A stretch of DNA of 64,000 bases, from assembly GCA_014595895.1 (NCBI GenBank), contig JABUKB010000004.1, positions 62,001-126,000 of the forward strand, read 5' to 3'. Below the pieces are notes generated by a model that ran no database searches, was not told the DNA's origin, and saw nothing but the letters and a program-made list of their open reading frames with translations. The translations under genes were made by a program, and so were the position numbers. The stretch comes from Lysinibacillus odysseyi (GTDB lineage: Bacteria; Bacillota; Bacilli; Bacillales_A; Planococcaceae). This document shows, piece after piece, positions 52,985 to 61,302 of this stretch. Numbering within the stretch: position 1 is the first letter of the stretch; each line of letters starts with the position of its first letter.

Positions 52985-53027
52985 AAAAGGATTCGGAATG
53001 CTTTGTATTTTTCTGAATCCTTTTCTT
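52985..53027 (+). terminator. Terminator between dus and the lysyltransferase-domain gene
   Basis: AAAAGGATTC pairs with GAATCCTTTT, followed by CTTATTT. Confidence 0.82.
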
Positions 53028-53177
53028 ATTTGACCGATAAAACAATAGTACGATTAGGTAACATCATATATAAAATAAGCAGTCAAGAAGAATGGTGAAA
53101 TTTTTTCTATGAACATACTCTCTCGTATGGTAATATCAATACAGCAATTTTACATTTTTTATCAGGGGGAAACATTT

Positions 53178-54284
53178 ATGATTTTTACGAAAAATCTCAT
53201 TTCCTACTCTCAAGAGCAAACTACTGACGAAGGTTTATGTGAAGAACAGCTACTTGGCCATAACGATCAATTGCAATCTTTTTTAAAAGAAAAAGGCGGA
53301 AACCATGCCTCTCATCTTATTTATTTGAAAGATAAAAATGAATTTTGGACAAAAGATCACAATGTATTAATTATATATAAACAAATTTTCAATAAGTTCG
53401 TTGTACTTGGAGATCCCATTGGAGAAGAATCTCAAATTCAATCAGCCATTTATGAATTTCATGAGTTTTGTCAATCAAAGAAGGTAAAACCTGTTTTTTA
53501 TCAAGTAAGTCCGAAGTATATGCAGTTTTATCACGAAATAGGCTTACGGTTTGTGAAATTGGGAGAGGAGGCCGTTGTAAAGCTAACGCATTTTTCCCTT
53601 GTAGGGAAAAAGGCAGGGAAATTGCGAACGAGTATGAATAAATTATTGGGTAATGATTTTACTTTTCGCGTTGCAGAGCCGCCTCACTCTCAAAAAATAA
53701 TGAAGGAATTAAAAGCGATATCAGATTCTTGGTTAGGTAATGACAAAGAAAAAGGATTCTCGGTAGTTTCTTTTCGCGAAGATTATGTCTCCCGCTTTCC
53801 GGTCGCTCTTCTGCATGATCCAGAGGGGAAAATCGTCGCTTTTGCTACACTAGCCACAGATTATAAACAGACAGTAATCATTGATTTAATGAGGAAAAGC
53901 GAACAAAGCCCTCACGGAGCAATGGATGTATTGTTCGTCAAAGTATTTGAATGGGCAAGAAACGCTGGCTACCAGAATTGCAGTTTAGGAATGGCCCCTC
54001 TATCAAATGTGGGAAATTATAAACACTGCTTTTTCAGCGAAAAAATGATTCGTTTAGTTTATCTGTATGGGCATAATAAGTATAATTTTAAAGGCTTAAA
54101 AGATTTTAAAAGTAAATTTGCGACAGATTGGGAACCCAAATATCTAGCCTATAAGAAGTCTTTTTTGCCTATTATATTTTTGCAATTGGTTTTTCTGATT
54201 AACCGTAAACAACAACCTCTTCAAAAATCGATAATAAGAAAAAACCTGATTTTAGTAAAAAGCATATTTCATAAATTAGATTAG
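53178..54284 (+). CDS. Stand-alone MprF-type aminoacyl-phosphatidylglycerol transferase domain
   Basis: This 368-residue protein is equivalent to the cytosolic catalytic half of MprF (DUF2156/LPG synthase C-terminal domain): KFVVLGDPIGEES near residue 85, KPVFYQVSPKYMQFYHEIGLRF, RTSMNKL, SDSWLGNDKEKGFSVVSFRE, AMDVLFVKVFEWARNAG and a final SKFATDWEPKYLAYKK. The 8 or more TM segments of the MprF flippase are absent; a single hydrophobic stretch (FLPIIFLQLVFLI) near the C-terminus could anchor it. GGGGGAAAC sets the ATG at 53178. A GtrA-like membrane protein gene follows after 75 bases and may supply the missing membrane function. Confidence 0.85.
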   Translation: MIFTKNLISYSQEQTTDEGLCEEQLLGHNDQLQSFLKEKGGNHASHLIYLKDKNEFWTKDHNVLIIYKQIFNKFVVLGDPIGEESQIQSAIYEFHEFCQSKKVKPVFYQVSPKYMQFYHEIGLRFVKLGEEAVVKLTHFSLVGKKAGKLRTSMNKLLGNDFTFRVAEPPHSQKIMKELKAISDSWLGNDKEKGFSVVSFREDYVSRFPVALLHDPEGKIVAFATLATDYKQTVIIDLMRKSEQSPHGAMDVLFVKVFEWARNAGYQNCSLGMAPLSNVGNYKHCFFSEKMIRLVYLYGHNKYNFKGLKDFKSKFATDWEPKYLAYKKSFLPIIFLQLVFLINRKQQPLQKSIIRKNLILVKSIFHKLD

Positions 54285-54359
54285 TAAAAGCGAGAAATGA
54301 AAAACAGATTGTTAAATAGAGTGATATGCCTTAATAAAAAAGAGTGGGAAGGAAAAGAA

Positions 54360-54746
54360 ATGCTGTTACAGAGAGAGCTAGTCGGAAGGTTTATTAAATA
54401 CAATTTTGTCGGCAGTATTAGTGTGGGAGTATATTTCCTTGCCGTTTATATCTTAATAGAGGGGTATCGGTGGGGACCTGTAGTTGGATCTGCAGCCGCT
54501 TTTATACTTATGACGGTCGTGTCTTTTTTTATGAATGTACGTTTTACGTTTGGGAGCAGTATTACCCATCGAAAATTATTTCGATTTTCATTAGTGTCAT
54601 TAATTGGCTTTACATTGAATGTCATGTTACTATTTCTCGTTGTTCATATTCTATCTTTTCATTACGTAATAGGGGAGCTTGTCACGATTTTAATTATCCC
54701 GATGGTCAATTTTCTATTAAATCATTACTGGACTTTTCAAACATGA
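54360..54746 (+). CDS. GtrA-family small membrane protein
   Basis: The 128-residue protein has four TM segments in the GtrA pattern: RFIKYNFVGSISVGVYFLAV, FILMTVVSFFMNVRFTF, SLIGFTLNVMLLFLVVHIL and a last segment ending MVNFLLNHYWTF. GtrA proteins move undecaprenyl-linked sugars or are linked to teichoic acid or polysaccharide decoration. AAGGAAAAG sets the ATG at 54360; the earlier ATG at 54297 has no site. It shares a transcript with the MprF-domain gene, and the pair ends at a bidirectional terminator. Confidence 0.85.
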   Translation: MLLQRELVGRFIKYNFVGSISVGVYFLAVYILIEGYRWGPVVGSAAAFILMTVVSFFMNVRFTFGSSITHRKLFRFSLVSLIGFTLNVMLLFLVVHILSFHYVIGELVTILIIPMVNFLLNHYWTFQT

Positions 54747-54762
54747 TAAATAATCTCAAAAG

Positions 54763-54797
54763 AAAAACAGCGAGTAGATTAAACTCACTGTTTTTTT
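54763..54797. terminator. Bidirectional terminator between gtrA and ytoQ
   Basis: AAAAACAG-GAGT pairs with ACTC-CTGTTTTTTT between convergent genes. Confidence 0.85.
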
Positions 54798-54809
54798 CTT
54801 GTTTTGCTA

Positions 54810-55250
54810 TCACTCGAAAATGTAACCGATGACATCTATCGCTTGGTCAACGGTTTCTACGGTTACATTTGCTTTGTTTGAAAGCTCCTTTAATGGGTGG
54901 ATTAATGATTCAGGTCTGATGATAATTGTCGGCTTATTCATGGCAATAGCCGTGCTGGCATCCATTGCTGTATTCCATTGTTTATATTTTTCCCCGAATA
55001 AGGCAATGACGATATCCGCTTTCTGCATTAAGACTTGTGTTCTGAAATTATTAATATCTGATGCAGCATCATCTTTATAAAGGTTAGATGGCTGTTTTCC
55101 TAGAATCTCTTCGCCAATATTGTCTGAACGATCATGGTTTGTTTGTGGGGCTACAAAATGAAGCGGGAGATTTTTTTCCTTTGCTTTTTGCGCAACTTCC
55201 TCTCTCCAATCATCATGAATCTGACCTGCTAAATAAACAGTAAGTTCCAT
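54810..55250 (-). CDS. ytoQ: YtoQ-family protein, nucleoside deoxyribosyltransferase fold
   Basis: This 146-residue protein matches YtoQ of B. subtilis along its length: VYLAGQIHDDWREEV at the start, NHDRSDNIGEEILG, SDINNFRTQVLMQKADIVIA, LFGEKYKQWNTAMDASTAIA and IIIRPESLIHPLKELSNKAN. The fold is that of nucleoside 2-deoxyribosyltransferases, but the reaction is not established. GGAGG sets the ATG at 55250. Convergent with gtrA. Confidence 0.92.
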   Translation of the reverse strand: MELTVYLAGQIHDDWREEVAQKAKEKNLPLHFVAPQTNHDRSDNIGEEILGKQPSNLYKDDAASDINNFRTQVLMQKADIVIALFGEKYKQWNTAMDASTAIAMNKPTIIIRPESLIHPLKELSNKANVTVETVDQAIDVIGYIFE

Positions 55251-55453
55251 TTCAATTCCTCCAATACTATATGTCTCCAATTATATAGTATCTCATTTCA
55301 TGATGTTTTCAAACAAAGCACCCAAACCCTACATTATGATATGGTGGTAAAGGATAGATAGACGAGAATATAGAATGATGGGATGAATTACTAATACATA
55401 GGAAAAGCGGGAAAGAACTTTAATGCTTTTTGTCATGATAAAGGAGATTGACT

Positions 55454-56233
55454 ATGAATATCGGTTTAATTGGTGCAGGAGCTATTGCTAATTTTTTATT
55501 GGAGGAAATCAATCAAAACCAACATAACAGCTTACGGATTAAAAGCATTTTCGTGCGGGATAAGGAAAAATATCGATTGTTGGAATCGAACTTCGATGTG
55601 AGACTATTTACTGACCTAGAAGCATTTCTTGATTCAGAAATCGATGTTGTAGTGGAGGCAGCGAATATAAATGCGGTGAAAACCTTAGTGCCATCTGTGA
55701 TTAAGAAAAAGGATGTAGTATTAATTAGTGTCGGCGCACTTGCAGAAGAGGGACTGTTAACTGAAATAAGCCAACTTGCTAATGAGCATAAACATGAAAT
55801 TCACTTGCCTTCTGGTGCTATAGGCGGCTTGGACTTATTGCAAAATGCACATGCACTCGGCGCAGTCACAAGTGTTTCATTGACAACCCGAAAACCTGCT
55901 CGCTCTCTAATCGGCAAAGATATTGAGGAAGCAAAAATTGTGTTTGAAGGGAAAGCGGCTGATGCCATTAAGCAATTTCCGAAAAATATCAATGTCGGCA
56001 TTGTCCTGTCATTGGCAGGGGTAGGGATAGAGAATACAAAAATATGCCTTGTAGCCGATCCGCATATCGAAAAAAATGTGCATCATATAGAAATAACAGG
56101 CGATTTTGGAGAAGCGACGTTTTCTATTACGAATAATCCGCTTCCGGAAAATCCAAAGACGAGCTATTTAGCTGCTATGAGTATTCTGGGGACATTAAAA
56201 AGAATGAATGGTGAGCTAAGAATCGGTAGTTAA
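55454..56233 (+). CDS. L-aspartate dehydrogenase-like protein (NadX/DUF108)
   Basis: The 259-residue protein has an N-terminal Rossmann fold (NIGLIGAGAIANFLLEE), DVVVEAANINAVKTL, VVLISVGALAE, IHLPSGAIGGLDLLQNA, and the aspartate dehydrogenase domain with FPKNINVGIVLSLAG and NPKTSYLAAMSIL. Such enzymes deaminate L-aspartate to iminoaspartate/oxaloacetate and can feed NAD synthesis. AAAGGAG sets the ATG at 55454. No nadA or nadC is next to it, so a catabolic or nitrogen-scavenging role is possible. Confidence 0.87.
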   Translation: MNIGLIGAGAIANFLLEEINQNQHNSLRIKSIFVRDKEKYRLLESNFDVRLFTDLEAFLDSEIDVVVEAANINAVKTLVPSVIKKKDVVLISVGALAEEGLLTEISQLANEHKHEIHLPSGAIGGLDLLQNAHALGAVTSVSLTTRKPARSLIGKDIEEAKIVFEGKAADAIKQFPKNINVGIVLSLAGVGIENTKICLVADPHIEKNVHHIEITGDFGEATFSITNNPLPENPKTSYLAAMSILGTLKRMNGELRIGS

Positions 56234-56314
56234 TTTAGTGATCCTAAATAAATAACGAATTGAAAAATTCCAATATAGTTCTCTTGTTAATGCGCTGGAT
56301 TTTAATGATCTAGC

Positions 56315-56351
56315 CTAAATAAACCTACCAATATTAGGTTTATTTAGTTTT
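56315..56351 (+). terminator. Terminator after the aspartate dehydrogenase-like gene
   Basis: CTAAATAAACCT pairs with AGGTTTATTTAG around ACCAATATT, followed by TTTTGG. The stem is AT-rich but long. Confidence 0.8.
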
Positions 56352-56505
56352 GGATATCTCAACCAGATTGCGAAGATCTTCACTTAAGCTAATGGTACAG
56401 GTTAGGTCAATAACGAATGAATATTATACTTTAAAGGAACTATAAAATTTTAAATTCAAATATTTAAGCAAAATCTGAAAATATGTTAGTGAGGTATTCA
56501 AAATA

Positions 56506-57246
56506 ATGATGAAAATAGTACCCCCTAAGCCTTTTTTCTATAAAAGTGGAGAGAGAGCTGTATTACTATTACATTCTTTTACAAGCAGTACGAAAGATAT
56601 GGAAAAGTTAGGGAAGTATTTGCAAAAGAACAATTATTCTTGCTATGCACCATTATATAGTGGACATGGTTTAGCGGCAGAAGAACTACTCATATATAGA
56701 CCGTCAGATTGTTGGCAAGATGTGCTAAAAGGCTACCAGTTGTTGAAGGATGAAGGTTTTGAAAAAATAGCGGTGATTGGTCTCTCTCTTGGTGGTGTGT
56801 TTGCCCTAAAGGTTGGTCAAGAGTTAGAGATAAATGGCGTTGCGACAATGTCAGTGCCAATACATAGAGAAGCAACATTTTTACAAAAGCGTGTCTTTCA
56901 TTATGCAAAAGGCTATAAACAGCTTGAAGGAAAAAAGAAAGAACAAATAAATGTAGAAATGAAACGTCTTCAAAATATGTCTATCGAGTCATTAGTTGAG
57001 TTCCAACAGCTCATTGATATAACGATGGATAAATTAGCACTTTTAACGTCACCAATTCGTATATTATATGGTGAATTAGATGAACCTTTGTATAAAAGGA
57101 GTGGAGAGGTGATTTTTCATAACGTTGCTACGAAGCAAAAAGCAATGAAGGGATATCCGAACTCTAAACATTTAATGACATTAGGAGCAGATATTAAAGA
57201 AGTAAACAAAGATATTCTTATATTCTTAAATGATTTAGCTTGGTAG
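56506..57246 (+). CDS. Carboxylesterase, Est30-like alpha/beta hydrolase
   Basis: The 246-residue serine hydrolase has VLLLHSFTSSTKDMEKLGKYL, CYAPLYSGHG, the nucleophile motif GLSLGG near residue 95, the Asp in YGELDEPLY and the His in PNSKHLMT. These match the Est30/YvaK carboxylesterase group of Bacillus, cytosolic enzymes that hydrolyse short-chain esters. GAGG lies rather far (about 13 bases) from the ATG. A single gene with its own terminator. Confidence 0.88.
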   Translation: MMKIVPPKPFFYKSGERAVLLLHSFTSSTKDMEKLGKYLQKNNYSCYAPLYSGHGLAAEELLIYRPSDCWQDVLKGYQLLKDEGFEKIAVIGLSLGGVFALKVGQELEINGVATMSVPIHREATFLQKRVFHYAKGYKQLEGKKKEQINVEMKRLQNMSIESLVEFQQLIDITMDKLALLTSPIRILYGELDEPLYKRSGEVIFHNVATKQKAMKGYPNSKHLMTLGADIKEVNKDILIFLNDLAW

Positions 57247-57288
57247 TAGAATATTGATTTATAGATGTTTGTCTAGACTATAAAATGG

Positions 57289-57322
57289 AACAAGAGCCCT
57301 TGCTAGAGGACTCTTGTTTTTT
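57289..57322. terminator. Bidirectional terminator between convergent genes
   Basis: AACAAGAG pairs with CTCTTGTT, with CC/GG inside, followed by TTTTT. Confidence 0.85.
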
Positions 57323-57335
57323 ATTGAATAACATA

Positions 57336-58052
57336 TTAATTTTTGTCTAATCCAAGTGTTTGTTTCATTTTAGAAACGGCTTGTTCTAGCTCCTCATCTT
57401 GTACAAGAGTTACATCAGGATCCCACTGTTCACCTTTAGGTAACTCAAATTGGAACTTCTCAGCATATGGCGCTGGACGGCCTAATACATACTCCACAAT
57501 TTCCTTTGCGATGAATGCTCTTGCTTCTTCAGGAGTACGTTTTCCTGTCACTACTTCATGCATCATATTTAAAGAGAGAGTATTTGCTCCTTCATTATCG
57601 CAGTGAACAGAAACTTCACCTTTTGTGCGATCAATCACGAGGCTACCTTCCAACTGAGCCACTAATCCAACTTTATTTGCCGGTACATGATAGTCAATAA
57701 ATTGTTCGAGTACGTCAGTATGAGGCTCAGGGAAATCATGCGGTACCTCATCACGATAAGCGATTGTTCGCTTCCAAGGTCCATTGTTATACCAAATTAA
57801 CCGGCTAGGCGTTGCTTCATTAGGTGGCCCGTAAAATTTCATTGTATTTTCAGCTGCCATTTTAGAAGTAGCAGGCCATTCCTCAATAATTTTTTTAGCC
57901 TCTTCTAGATTAATTGAACCTGTCGAGCCTTTATCTCCGCCATCTCCAGTTGCATGTAATTTTTCATTGCTCACCATTGCGGTTGCTGCCAATTTTAATC
58001 GATCTTCAGCAGGAGCTTTACTTGCAGCTGTTGTTTGGGAATCATTATACAT
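57336..58052 (-). CDS. Conserved hypothetical protein
   Basis: This soluble protein of 238 residues lacks a signal peptide. The N-terminal 30 residues are Ala/Ser-rich; the conserved core begins with SINLEEAKKIIEEWPATSKM, then KFYGPPNEATPSRLIWYNNG, PHDFPEPHTDVLEQFIDYHV, DRTKGEVSVHCDNEGANTL and LNMMHEVVTGKRTPEEARAF. I recall similar sequences in soil Proteobacteria with no assigned function. The sharing between distant phyla suggests transfer. Several conserved His, Asp and Trp could form a site. GGAGG lies before the ATG on the minus strand. Confidence 0.75.
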   Translation of the reverse strand: MYNDSQTTAASKAPAEDRLKLAATAMVSNEKLHATGDGGDKGSTGSINLEEAKKIIEEWPATSKMAAENTMKFYGPPNEATPSRLIWYNNGPWKRTIAYRDEVPHDFPEPHTDVLEQFIDYHVPANKVGLVAQLEGSLVIDRTKGEVSVHCDNEGANTLSLNMMHEVVTGKRTPEEARAFIAKEIVEYVLGRPAPYAEKFQFELPKGEQWDPDVTLVQDEELEQAVSKMKQTLGLDKN

Positions 58053-58280
58053 TTGCGAATCTCCTCCTATTGAAATTGATATGTAACTCCTCTTCCCATT
58101 TAAAATTAGGTTAAACCTTTAGATCATAAGATACGGTTCGAGTAGAGTTTGTAAAAAGTTTAATTAAACTAACAAGTGCAGGGTGCTTTAGTAATAAAAT
58201 TTTATAAAACTGAATCTCTCCAAAATACAGCACGTAAATATAAGTATAAAAAATACATTTGGTTTGGAAGGGGAATTTTT

Positions 58281-59195
58281 ATGAAGGCAATAGTGTGCAC
58301 AAAGTATGGATCACCTGATGTACTTCAGCTAAAAGAAGTCAATAAACCTGTCCCTAAAGCGAATGAAGTCCTCATTAAAATACATGCAACAACTGTTGCG
58401 TCTGGGGATATTAGGGTTCGAGGATTTAAAAGTCCTTTATTATTATGGATTCCCATGCGACTTGTATTAGGGCTTAGAAAGCCGAGACAACCTATTTTAG
58501 GAGTAGAGTTAGCAGGAGAAGTAGAACGGATAGGGAAGAACGTAAGACGTTTCAAAAAAGGTGATCAAGTTTTTGCATTAACGGGAATGAGCCTCGGTGC
58601 ACATGCGGAGTATACTTGCCTTCATGAAAATGCCGTCATATCCGTAATGCCTTCCAATATGACTTTTGAGGAAGCTGCTGCTGTTCCTATGGGGGGAACG
58701 AGTGCTTTATATTTTCTTAGGAAAGGAAATATTGAAAAAGGAAAGAAAGTTTTAATTTACGGTGCCTCTGGGTCTGTAGGGACATCGGCAGTTCAGCTTG
58801 CCAAGTATTTTGGTGCAGAAGTTACCGGGGTATGCAGTACAGCAAATTTAGACCTGGTAAAGTCTCTTGGAGCGGATTATGTGATTGATTATAAAAATGA
58901 GGACTTTACAAAAAATGAGGCGCTATATGATATTATCTTTGATGCCGTTGGAAAAATCTCAAGAAAAGATTGCAAGAATATCTTAACTCCTGTTGGAAAA
59001 TATATAACAGTAGATGGGCAGGGAATTGCAAAAGTGAATAAAGAAGATATGAAATTTCTAAAGGAGCTTATAGAAAAAGGGAAGCTTAAATCAGTAATCG
59101 ACAGAGAATATAGACTGGAAGAAGTTCCTGAGGCACATCGTTATGTGGAAAAAGGACATAAAAAGGGCAATGTCATCATCAAGTTGATAGAATAA
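58281..59195 (+). CDS. Zinc-independent MDR oxidoreductase (quinone reductase-like)
   Basis: The 304-residue protein of the medium-chain dehydrogenase/reductase family has [13 protein letters not shown] at the start, [35 protein letters not shown], the NADPH motif [20 protein letters not shown] and [11 protein letters not shown]. No zinc ligands are seen. Such enzymes reduce quinones or enals with NADPH. GGAAGGGGAA sets the ATG at 58281; the frame open upstream to 58176 has no ribosome site. No linked genes. Confidence 0.87.
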   Translation: MKAIVCTKYGSPDVLQLKEVNKPVPKANEVLIKIHATTVASGDIRVRGFKSPLLLWIPMRLVLGLRKPRQPILGVELAGEVERIGKNVRRFKKGDQVFALTGMSLGAHAEYTCLHENAVISVMPSNMTFEEAAAVPMGGTSALYFLRKGNIEKGKKVLIYGASGSVGTSAVQLAKYFGAEVTGVCSTANLDLVKSLGADYVIDYKNEDFTKNEALYDIIFDAVGKISRKDCKNILTPVGKYITVDGQGIAKVNKEDMKFLKELIEKGKLKSVIDREYRLEEVPEAHRYVEKGHKKGNVIIKLIE

Positions 59196-59322
59196 AATGG
59201 ATAGTAAAGTATCTGAATTATAAAATTTATGAAATGAATGGATATTGTTTCTGCAAGAGTTTGAGTCAACAGGGGCTGTTGGCTTTTTTCTGTCGCAACT
59301 GAAACGCATGACCTAGATCATC

Positions 59323-59350
59323 AAAGCAGACGGTCTGAAAGTGCAGAAAT
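59323..59350 (+). repeat. Decayed half copy of repeat family A
   Basis: AAAGCAGACGGTCTGAAAGTGC matches the left arm of the family A hairpins. The right arm is missing or decayed, so it no longer folds. It shows the element is older than its use as a terminator here, or that it was cut by a deletion. Confidence 0.6.
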
Positions 59351-59488
59351 ACAACATTTTGAAGAAAAATAATAAACACAAATGGCCGTATCTTCACATC
59401 TTAGTTTTGATGCTGAAGGTTTACAATAACTGAGCCGGTTGATATATTAAATGTTAATAAATACAGAATAGGGAAAAGGGGTTTGAAA

Positions 59489-59998
59489 ATGGATGTAAAA
59501 TACCCAATTGGAGAATTGCAAGTTCCTGAAAACGTAAAAGCTGAGAATGTTCAAGAATGGTTAAAACAAATCGGAACGTATACAATTCGATTAAGAGAAA
59601 CTGTAGACTCATTAAGTGATGAAGAATTAAGCAAAACGTATCGTGAAGGTGCCTGGACAGTCCGCCAGCTTGTACATCATATTGCAGATTCGCAGTTGAA
59701 CATGTATCAGCGTTTGAAGCTGGCTTTAACAGATGATAACCCAACAGTACCAGCCTTTGATGAAGAAAAGTGGGCGATTCAGCCAGATACAGAACTGCCT
59801 GTAGAAAGTTCTATTAAAATGTTAGAAGGTATAAATGAGCGCATCGTATCTTTAGGGCATAGTTTAACAGAAGAGCAATTAGGAAGAGTCTTTACTCACC
59901 AAATAAACGGCAAAATAACAGTGGCTGCAAAAGTTGCTAAATTAGCTTGGCACGAAGAGCATCACTTAGCACATATAAAAATTGCATTATCAAAATAA
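59489..59998 (+). CDS. DinB/YfiT-family metal-dependent protein
   Basis: The 169-residue four-helix protein has the YfiT motifs REGAWTVRQLVHHIADSQLN near residue 52 and KLAWHEEHHLAHI near the C-terminus, which provide three His ligands of a metal site. YfiT/DinB-like proteins of Bacillus include bacillithiol transferases. AAAAGGGG sets the ATG at 59489. It stands alone; a role in thiol conjugation of electrophiles is likely from family knowledge. Confidence 0.88.
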   Translation: MDVKYPIGELQVPENVKAENVQEWLKQIGTYTIRLRETVDSLSDEELSKTYREGAWTVRQLVHHIADSQLNMYQRLKLALTDDNPTVPAFDEEKWAIQPDTELPVESSIKMLEGINERIVSLGHSLTEEQLGRVFTHQINGKITVAAKVAKLAWHEEHHLAHIKIALSK

Positions 59999-60012
59999 AT
60001 CAATATATATAG

Positions 60013-60047
60013 AAATGGCTTGTCGAGATTCGATAAGCCATTTTTAT
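60013..60047 (+). terminator. Terminator after the DinB-like gene
   Basis: AAATGGCTTGTCGA pairs with TCGATAAGCCATTT, followed by TTATTATT. Confidence 0.88.
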
Positions 60048-60133
60048 TATTAACATATGGAATTATTAATAAGGTTTTATTTAATGAACGGACGCTATTA
60101 TTAAAAATGTAAACATGAAGTTACATTCTATAA

Positions 60134-60274
60134 TATAAAGAACTTTTAGATGCATATGAACAGAAAATAGAAGAATTACAAGCTCGAAGCTCATTAAGCC
60201 AAGAAGAAAATTTATATTTACAAAAATTGCTCCTTACAGAACGTCAATTATTAAAGTTGAAATCTAGTACATAA
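60134..60274 (+). pseudogene. Small broken ORF, coil-like
   Basis: A frame open from 60134 to the TAA at 60274 encodes about 46 residues with a helical, charged pattern (LLDAYEQKIEELQARSSLSQ, then QKLLLTERQLLKLK). It has no in-frame start codon. An ATG at about 60115 (MKLHSII then stop) is one frame off, so a single frameshift may have broken a gene for a small coiled-coil protein. Family not recognised. Confidence 0.4.
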
Positions 60275-60283
60275 TAAGGATAG

Positions 60284-60338
60284 AAAAAGCAGGGGATTTA
60301 GAAGTGCGATAATGCATTTCTAAATCTTCTGCTTTTAT
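60284..60338. terminator. Terminator of the tetR gene at 60338, repeat family A
   Basis: AAAAAGCAG, ATTTAGAA and TGC pair with GCA, TTCTAAAT and CTGCTTTT. This is the third full copy of family A, with more mismatches in the middle than those at 10003 and 25924. Confidence 0.82.
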
Positions 60339-60937
60339 TATTTATCTATTACTGGTTGTTCAAGATAAGGACCATATAATGAAACTTCAATTAAACTGTT
60401 CGCCATTTCCTCAGGGCTTGTTTGATAATTCTCTTTGATCCAAAAGACGATGCTTTCAATATAAGCTCCTGTTACATATGAAATAAGTAAATTTACTTTA
60501 ACCCGTAACATTTTATCTTGGGCTAGAGAATAATGAATGCCGTCTGTAACATATTGCTTCATAATATCTTTCACCCCATTGATAAAAATGGCGTCAGGTT
60601 GATAGACAAAAAATGTCTCATACGCAATATGCTTAGATTGAATATGCCGAAATAAAAGTATTAAACTGTCGGGCATTTCTTTTCTAGGTACTTCAGATAA
60701 GGGGCGGGGATTTTTGATTGTTAATGCCTCTTTTAATTCGGCGAGAATGCTTTGATGGATATCGATACGTAACTCTTGAATATCCTTATACAATTTATAA
60801 AAGGTTGGTCTCGTTACTTCTGCTGCATCACAAATTTGCTGAATGGTAAATTGTTTTCGCCCTTTTAATTGCAGTGTTAAGTATGCCTCGTATAATTTTT
60901 CTTTAGATTTCAATTGCCGCGGATCTATTCGTTTCAT
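60338..60937 (-). CDS. TetR/AcrR-family regulator
   Basis: The 199-residue regulator has an HTH at about 12-60 (EKLYEAYLTLQLKGRKQFTI, then ICDAAEVTRPTFYKLYKDIQ) and a C-terminal domain with HIAYETFFVYQ and YVTGAYIESIVFWIKENY, resembling the TetR group near DhaS. GGGTGATAAATAA precedes the ATG on the minus strand. It is divergent from an SDR gene across 365 bases that hold repeated GTAAATTAGTTA motifs, so it probably represses that SDR. The effector is unknown. Confidence 0.87.
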   Translation of the reverse strand: MKRIDPRQLKSKEKLYEAYLTLQLKGRKQFTIQQICDAAEVTRPTFYKLYKDIQELRIDIHQSILAELKEALTIKNPRPLSEVPRKEMPDSLILLFRHIQSKHIAYETFFVYQPDAIFINGVKDIMKQYVTDGIHYSLAQDKMLRVKVNLLISYVTGAYIESIVFWIKENYQTSPEEMANSLIEVSLYGPYLEQPVIDK

Positions 60938-61302
60938 TTATTTATCACCCAAATCAATTGTATCATGATTTACTTTTGTTTTAACTACTACTGTGAGAGT
61001 GTTATCTAATCATCATTCACCATTAGCTTCACAGTTAATTTAGATAAAGAGCGGAATGCCCTTTTTGCATCTATGTAGAGACTTGAACTTGCTAATTTTA
61101 CCTTTATACTGGCTTATTATTCAAAAAAGACCTATTCCTTTACTGATTGTAAATTAGTTAGTTAGTATAGGATATTGGTTTTTCTCAAATACTATCCTTT
61201 ATGAATAAAGATTTAATCTATTTAAAAAACATACTGGTATATTTAATTTACAAAAAGTAAATTAGTTAATATAATCGAATTATAAATTAGGAGGTGTCGT
61301 TA
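60938..61302. promoter_or_regulatory. Divergent tetR-SDR control region with repeats
   Basis: GTAAATTAGTTA occurs twice as a direct repeat (61149-61160 and 61257-61268). AATTTAC-AAAAA-GTAAATT (61245-61263) is a palindrome with 7-bp arms close to the SDR start. These are the probable TetR binding sites. No good -35/-10 pair was identified. Confidence 0.55.
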
